Shown here: positions 61,476-64,000 of the stretch, in pieces
Numbering within the stretch: position 1 is the stretch's first letter
Layout: each line of letters begins with the position of its first letter
Source: Desulfonema magnum
GTDB taxonomy: Bacteria; Desulfobacterota; Desulfobacteria; Desulfobacterales; 4be13
Length of the DNA stretch: 64,000 bases
Reading direction: 5' to 3'
NCBI RefSeq assembly: GCF_017377395.1
Contig: NZ_CP061800.1
Span: 4,857,633-4,921,632 of the forward strand
Made by a program: the position numbers and the translations under genes
The notes under the pieces: model-generated
What the model saw: only the letters and a program-made list of their open reading frames with translations
What the model was told of the DNA's origin: nothing
Database searches by the model: none

Positions 61476-61519
61476 TAAAAAACGGTTTTTTAAATATATT
61501 TCTACGATAGAGGTTTAAA

Positions 61520-62323
61520 ATGGAAAGATTACGACTTATTATATTTACACTTGTATTTCTGATCGTTGTTTTTTTCGGAACCTTCGGCTTTATGTATGTT
61601 GAAAAATTATCAGTCACAGATGCGATTTATTTCAGCATTGTAACAATTTCCACAGTGGGATACGGGGACCTTCATCCTGTAAGTCAGACTGGCAAATTTT
61701 TGGCAATCCTCTTAATTATCTCAGGCGGCGGAACCTTTTTCGGGATACTTGCCTCTGCTACAGAACTGGTCCTGAACCGGCGGGAGAAAAGAGCACGTAT
61801 GGAAAAGCTGAACATGATCATAGGAGTGTTCAACAGCGAGGTCGGATCGGAGATGCTCACCCGTTTTGCCGACGCAGATACCGACGCTGATATACTGGAA
61901 AAATATCTCAACATTGATGCCAAATGGTCAGCGCAGCATTTCATTAAGGCAAAAAAATTCCTTCAATGTCATAACTTCAAAATTGACATTGATATTGCTG
62001 ATCTGCCCGGCTTAAAAAATTTTCTTGAAGAAAAATCGAATATTTTGCTTCGGTTGCTGGAAAATCCCAATATCCTTGAACATGAATCTTTCACACAGCT
62101 TCTCCGGGCTGTTTTTCATGTAAAAGAGGAACTGGCCTATCGTGATGATTTAAGAAATCTTCAAAAAAGTGACTATGACCATCTTACAGGGGATATTCAA
62201 AGAGCTTATTCCCTGCTGGTTATCGAATGGCTGGATTATATGAGATATTTGAAAAATAATTATCCCTACCTGTTTGTCTTTGCCATAAGGTTGTCTCCCT
62301 TTGCCAGCAAAAACAGAATATGA
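61520..62323 (+). CDS. two-helix potassium channel with unrecognised C-terminal domain
   Basis: This 267-residue protein has two membrane helices (residues 6-27 and about 57-82) around the filter TVGYGD at 45-50, so it is an Ion_trans_2-type K+ channel. Residues 88-267 are a soluble helical region (for example MLTRFADADTDADILEKYLN and LLRLLENPNILEHESFTQ) without a TrkA/RCK glycine motif. I do not recognise it; it may be a gating or assembly domain. The tetrameric K+-selective channel is family knowledge. AGAGGT upstream of the ATG serves as a modest ribosome site. Confidence 0.83.
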   Translation: MERLRLIIFTLVFLIVVFFGTFGFMYVEKLSVTDAIYFSIVTISTVGYGDLHPVSQTGKFLAILLIISGGGTFFGILASATELVLNRREKRARMEKLNMIIGVFNSEVGSEMLTRFADADTDADILEKYLNIDAKWSAQHFIKAKKFLQCHNFKIDIDIADLPGLKNFLEEKSNILLRLLENPNILEHESFTQLLRAVFHVKEELAYRDDLRNLQKSDYDHLTGDIQRAYSLLVIEWLDYMRYLKNNYPYLFVFAIRLSPFASKNRI

Positions 62324-63223
62324 TACTCGATAATTAAGTTTTTGACTTGGATCGAACAAAAGTTTGTCATTCCTGCAAAAGCAGGAAACTGTTTTTACTT
62401 GATAATCACTCGATGATCAAGCGTTTGACCTGGATCGGAAAAAAAACTGATTGTCGGGTTTTAGCTTATGCGCCGGTTCCGGGCGCAGTGGATTCCTGCT
62501 TTCGCAGGAATGACAAGAAAAACTGATTGTCGGGTTTTATAAAATCCTTGCATCTGAAAAATCAGCACACTGACAGCCATAAAAAATCTGCTGATCAAAT
62601 AAAACAAAATTTTAGAATATTTTTTCATGGTCCTGTATCAATACCGTTCGGCACGATTTTTGCATACATTTGTAACTAACTGAATTCATATATCCGGAAA
62701 ACTGAAATCCCGAAATGCCCGCCGGGCGTTTTTCGGAAACAATTTCTCCAAAATGCGGAAATGCCGGGCATTTCCGTCCGGCTGTGCAAAAATCATGCCG
62801 AACGATATTGGTCCTGTATCACAGAAGAACGAAATGTCTCCTGTAATAAATGATTAAAAATCAGTTTTTATTTCAGTGTTAAAACATCGTGTTGGTATCA
62901 TATAATAAAGATTGCAATCAATAAAAAATCGGTTTATATGGATTAATTCACTAAATTGTCAAAGTAAAAACTCACAATATCCGAACCATCTGAGTTTTTG
63001 ATACAGATGCTCAGAACCTGTGATCACAACGAACGACGAAAGCTGTAGCAGATGACAAATTTTCAAATTACAAATCACAAATGAGTTTTATATAAAAAAA
63101 CAATAATCATTTACTCTTATAGTATATTTTAGAGCTATGTTTTTCTGTTTCATGGATAAAAAAGTAGCTGTCTTAATTTAATTTTGACATCAGAGATTGT
63201 TTAATTTAGGTAGGAGACGAAAT
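62324..63223. other. intergenic region with two repeat clusters
   Basis: About 900 bases without a gene. At about 62330-62545 are two decayed CTGTCATTCC-family copies with TCCTGCTTTCGCAGGAATGA. At 62629-62820 is the MITE with target-site duplication. A heptamer run CAAATTACAAATCACAAATG is near 63064. The remaining AT-rich part probably includes the gmhA promoter. Confidence 0.6.
62640..62809. mobile_element. MITE-like element with 11-bp target-site duplication
   Basis: The 170-base element begins AATACCGTTCGGCACGATTT and ends AAATCATGCCGAACGATATT; 23 of the first 26 bases pair with the last 26. It is flanked by perfect copies of GGTCCTGTATC at 62629-62639 and 62810-62820 (12 bases if the next A is counted). 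Inside are further palindromes (GGAAATGCCGGGCATTTCC). It has no coding capacity. An 11-12-base duplication is compatible with IS4-group transposition, but the ends do not match those of the IS at 34763. Confidence 0.88.
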
Positions 63224-63802
63224 ATGAAGGATATTATTATGAACATCCTTGATCAGAGCATCAGAGTTAAAGAGATGTTCATAAAAAATAATATTGATCT
63301 TATTGTTAAAGGGGCAGACAGAATTGTCATATCTCTTGCTTCCGGTCATAAGCTAATTATTTTTGGAAACGGAGGGAGTGCCGCGGATGCCCAGCATATT
63401 GCCGCTGAATTCGTGAACCGTTTTCAGATCGAGCGTCCCCCTCTGGCCGCCCTTGCTTTGACAACAGACACATCTGTCATCACAAGTATTGGGAATGACT
63501 ATCACTTTGATGATATTTTTGCCAAGCAGATCAGGGCACTGGGCAAAAAAGATGACATTGCCATTGGTATCAGCACCAGCGGCAATTCAGCAAATGTAAT
63601 CAAAGCGATGGAAGCAGCAAAAGAAATGGGGATATTTACAATAGGGTTCACTGGCAGCGGCGGCAAATTGGCAGAAGTCGCTGACATGACCTTTTCCGTA
63701 GAATCAGATACCACTGCCCGAATTCAGGAAACACATATTCTCCTCGGTCATACGTTGTGTGACCTTGTTGACAGAATCCTGTTTCCACATTTAATGAAAT
63801 GA
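63224..63802 (+). CDS. gmhA: phosphoheptose isomerase
   Basis: This 192-residue SIS-domain enzyme converts sedoheptulose 7-phosphate to D-glycero-D-manno-heptose 7-phosphate, the first step to the heptose of LPS inner core. FGNGGSAADAQHIAAEFVNR near residue 46 and the second SIS motif AIGISTSGNSANVIKAME near 123 are typical. ATG at 63224 has AGGAGAC at good spacing; the frame extends to 63197. Later heptose genes are not in the window. Confidence 0.9.
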   Translation: MKDIIMNILDQSIRVKEMFIKNNIDLIVKGADRIVISLASGHKLIIFGNGGSAADAQHIAAEFVNRFQIERPPLAALALTTDTSVITSIGNDYHFDDIFAKQIRALGKKDDIAIGISTSGNSANVIKAMEAAKEMGIFTIGFTGSGGKLAEVADMTFSVESDTTARIQETHILLGHTLCDLVDRILFPHLMK

Positions 63803-64000
63803 ATGGATAATTGATAATTGATAATTGATAATTGATAATTGATAATGAATAATTGATAATGAATAATTGATAATGAATAATTGATAATGGATAATGAAAG
63901 AGAATCCGGTTTTAGACAAAAGTTTCGATTTTTCCATACGAATTATTAATCTTTATAAATATTTATGTAAAGAAAAGAAAGAATTTGTACTTTCAAAACA
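63803..64000. repeat. heptanucleotide tract (TTGATAA) and downstream spacer
   Basis: From about 63806 to 63895 heptamers TTGATAA/TGAATAA run in tandem directly after gmhA. The last 100 bases show no gene. Confidence 0.85.

Larger units (their letters stand above)
60395..61519. other. repeat-dominated intergenic region
   Basis: More than 1.1 kb without a gene. It contains the 152-bp duplication at 60596-60942, a CTGTAATTCC...GGAATGACAG element at 61097-61161, a direct-repeat pair TTTGATTATCAGGCGAAAAG at about 61169 and 61330, the inverted GGACGGGGTTTGCAACC boxes between them, and the dispersed repeat at 61373-61475. Confidence 0.65.

Overview
The window looks like a chromosomal segment of a Gram-negative, fatty-acid-oxidising anaerobe. 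The best guess is a sulfate-reducing Desulfobacterota (Desulfobacterales), possibly a filamentous, repeat-rich Desulfonema-like organism. This is inferred from the acyl-CoA dehydrogenase/EtfAB/FeS-oxidoreductase operon, LPS genes at both ends (waaA, gmhA), a NifA-type regulator, the Hsp70/DUF2760 operon, SPINDLY-type TPR glycosyltransferases, and unusually dense intergenic repeats. No rRNA or tRNA gene and no CRISPR array was recognised.

Layout. 1-8 kb: the 3' end of waaA, a patatin-like lipase, a radical SAM protein, an AbrB/PIN (VapBC-like) pair, a WecA-type transferase fused to a FlaA1-type membrane/Rossmann module, and purM. 8-11 kb: a minus-strand set of membrane protein, lipoprotein, DUF350 protein and membrane spermidine synthase, ending in a 47-bp x7 repeat array. 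12-20 kb: a fatty-acid operon transcribed leftward as TetR regulator, FeS oxidoreductase, etfB, etfA, acyl-CoA dehydrogenase, acyl-CoA ligase, with two palindromic operator-like sites ahead of the regulator. 20-27 kb: a radical SAM remnant, DUF368 transporter, pcm, a K+ channel/TrkA protein, 5-formyl-THF cyclo-ligase, serS and a NifA-like activator. 28-34 kb: a signalling block (CheY-like protein, ParA ATPase, DUF4388 receiver, HD-GYP receiver, hybrid kinase). 34.7-36.3 kb: an IS4-type element with visible terminal inverted repeats. 36.9-49 kb: an NlpC/P60 lipoprotein, a 92-bp x16 array, a Spo0M-like protein, a methyltransferase, a truncated chemoreceptor, and the DUF2760-Hsp70-Hsp70 operon. 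49.9-52.3 kb: a STAS-MlaE permease followed by a 97-bp x13 hairpin array. 52.3-60.4 kb: two TPR/GT41 glycosyltransferase genes joined and damaged by repeat changes, a methyltransferase, an orphan Liv-type binding protein and a metallo-hydrolase. 61.5-63.8 kb: a second K+ channel and gmhA.

The most unusual feature is the repeat landscape. It has five tandem arrays (47, 77, 92, 97 and 152 bp units), four of them built from hairpins. It has several dispersed inverted-repeat element families, one copy of which carries a perfect 11-bp target duplication. It also has about a dozen heptanucleotide short tandem repeats. One heptanucleotide tract lies in frame inside a glycosyltransferase, where it encodes eleven copies of a 7-residue repeat. 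A second joins that gene in frame to its neighbour, whose frame is then lost in an A-run.
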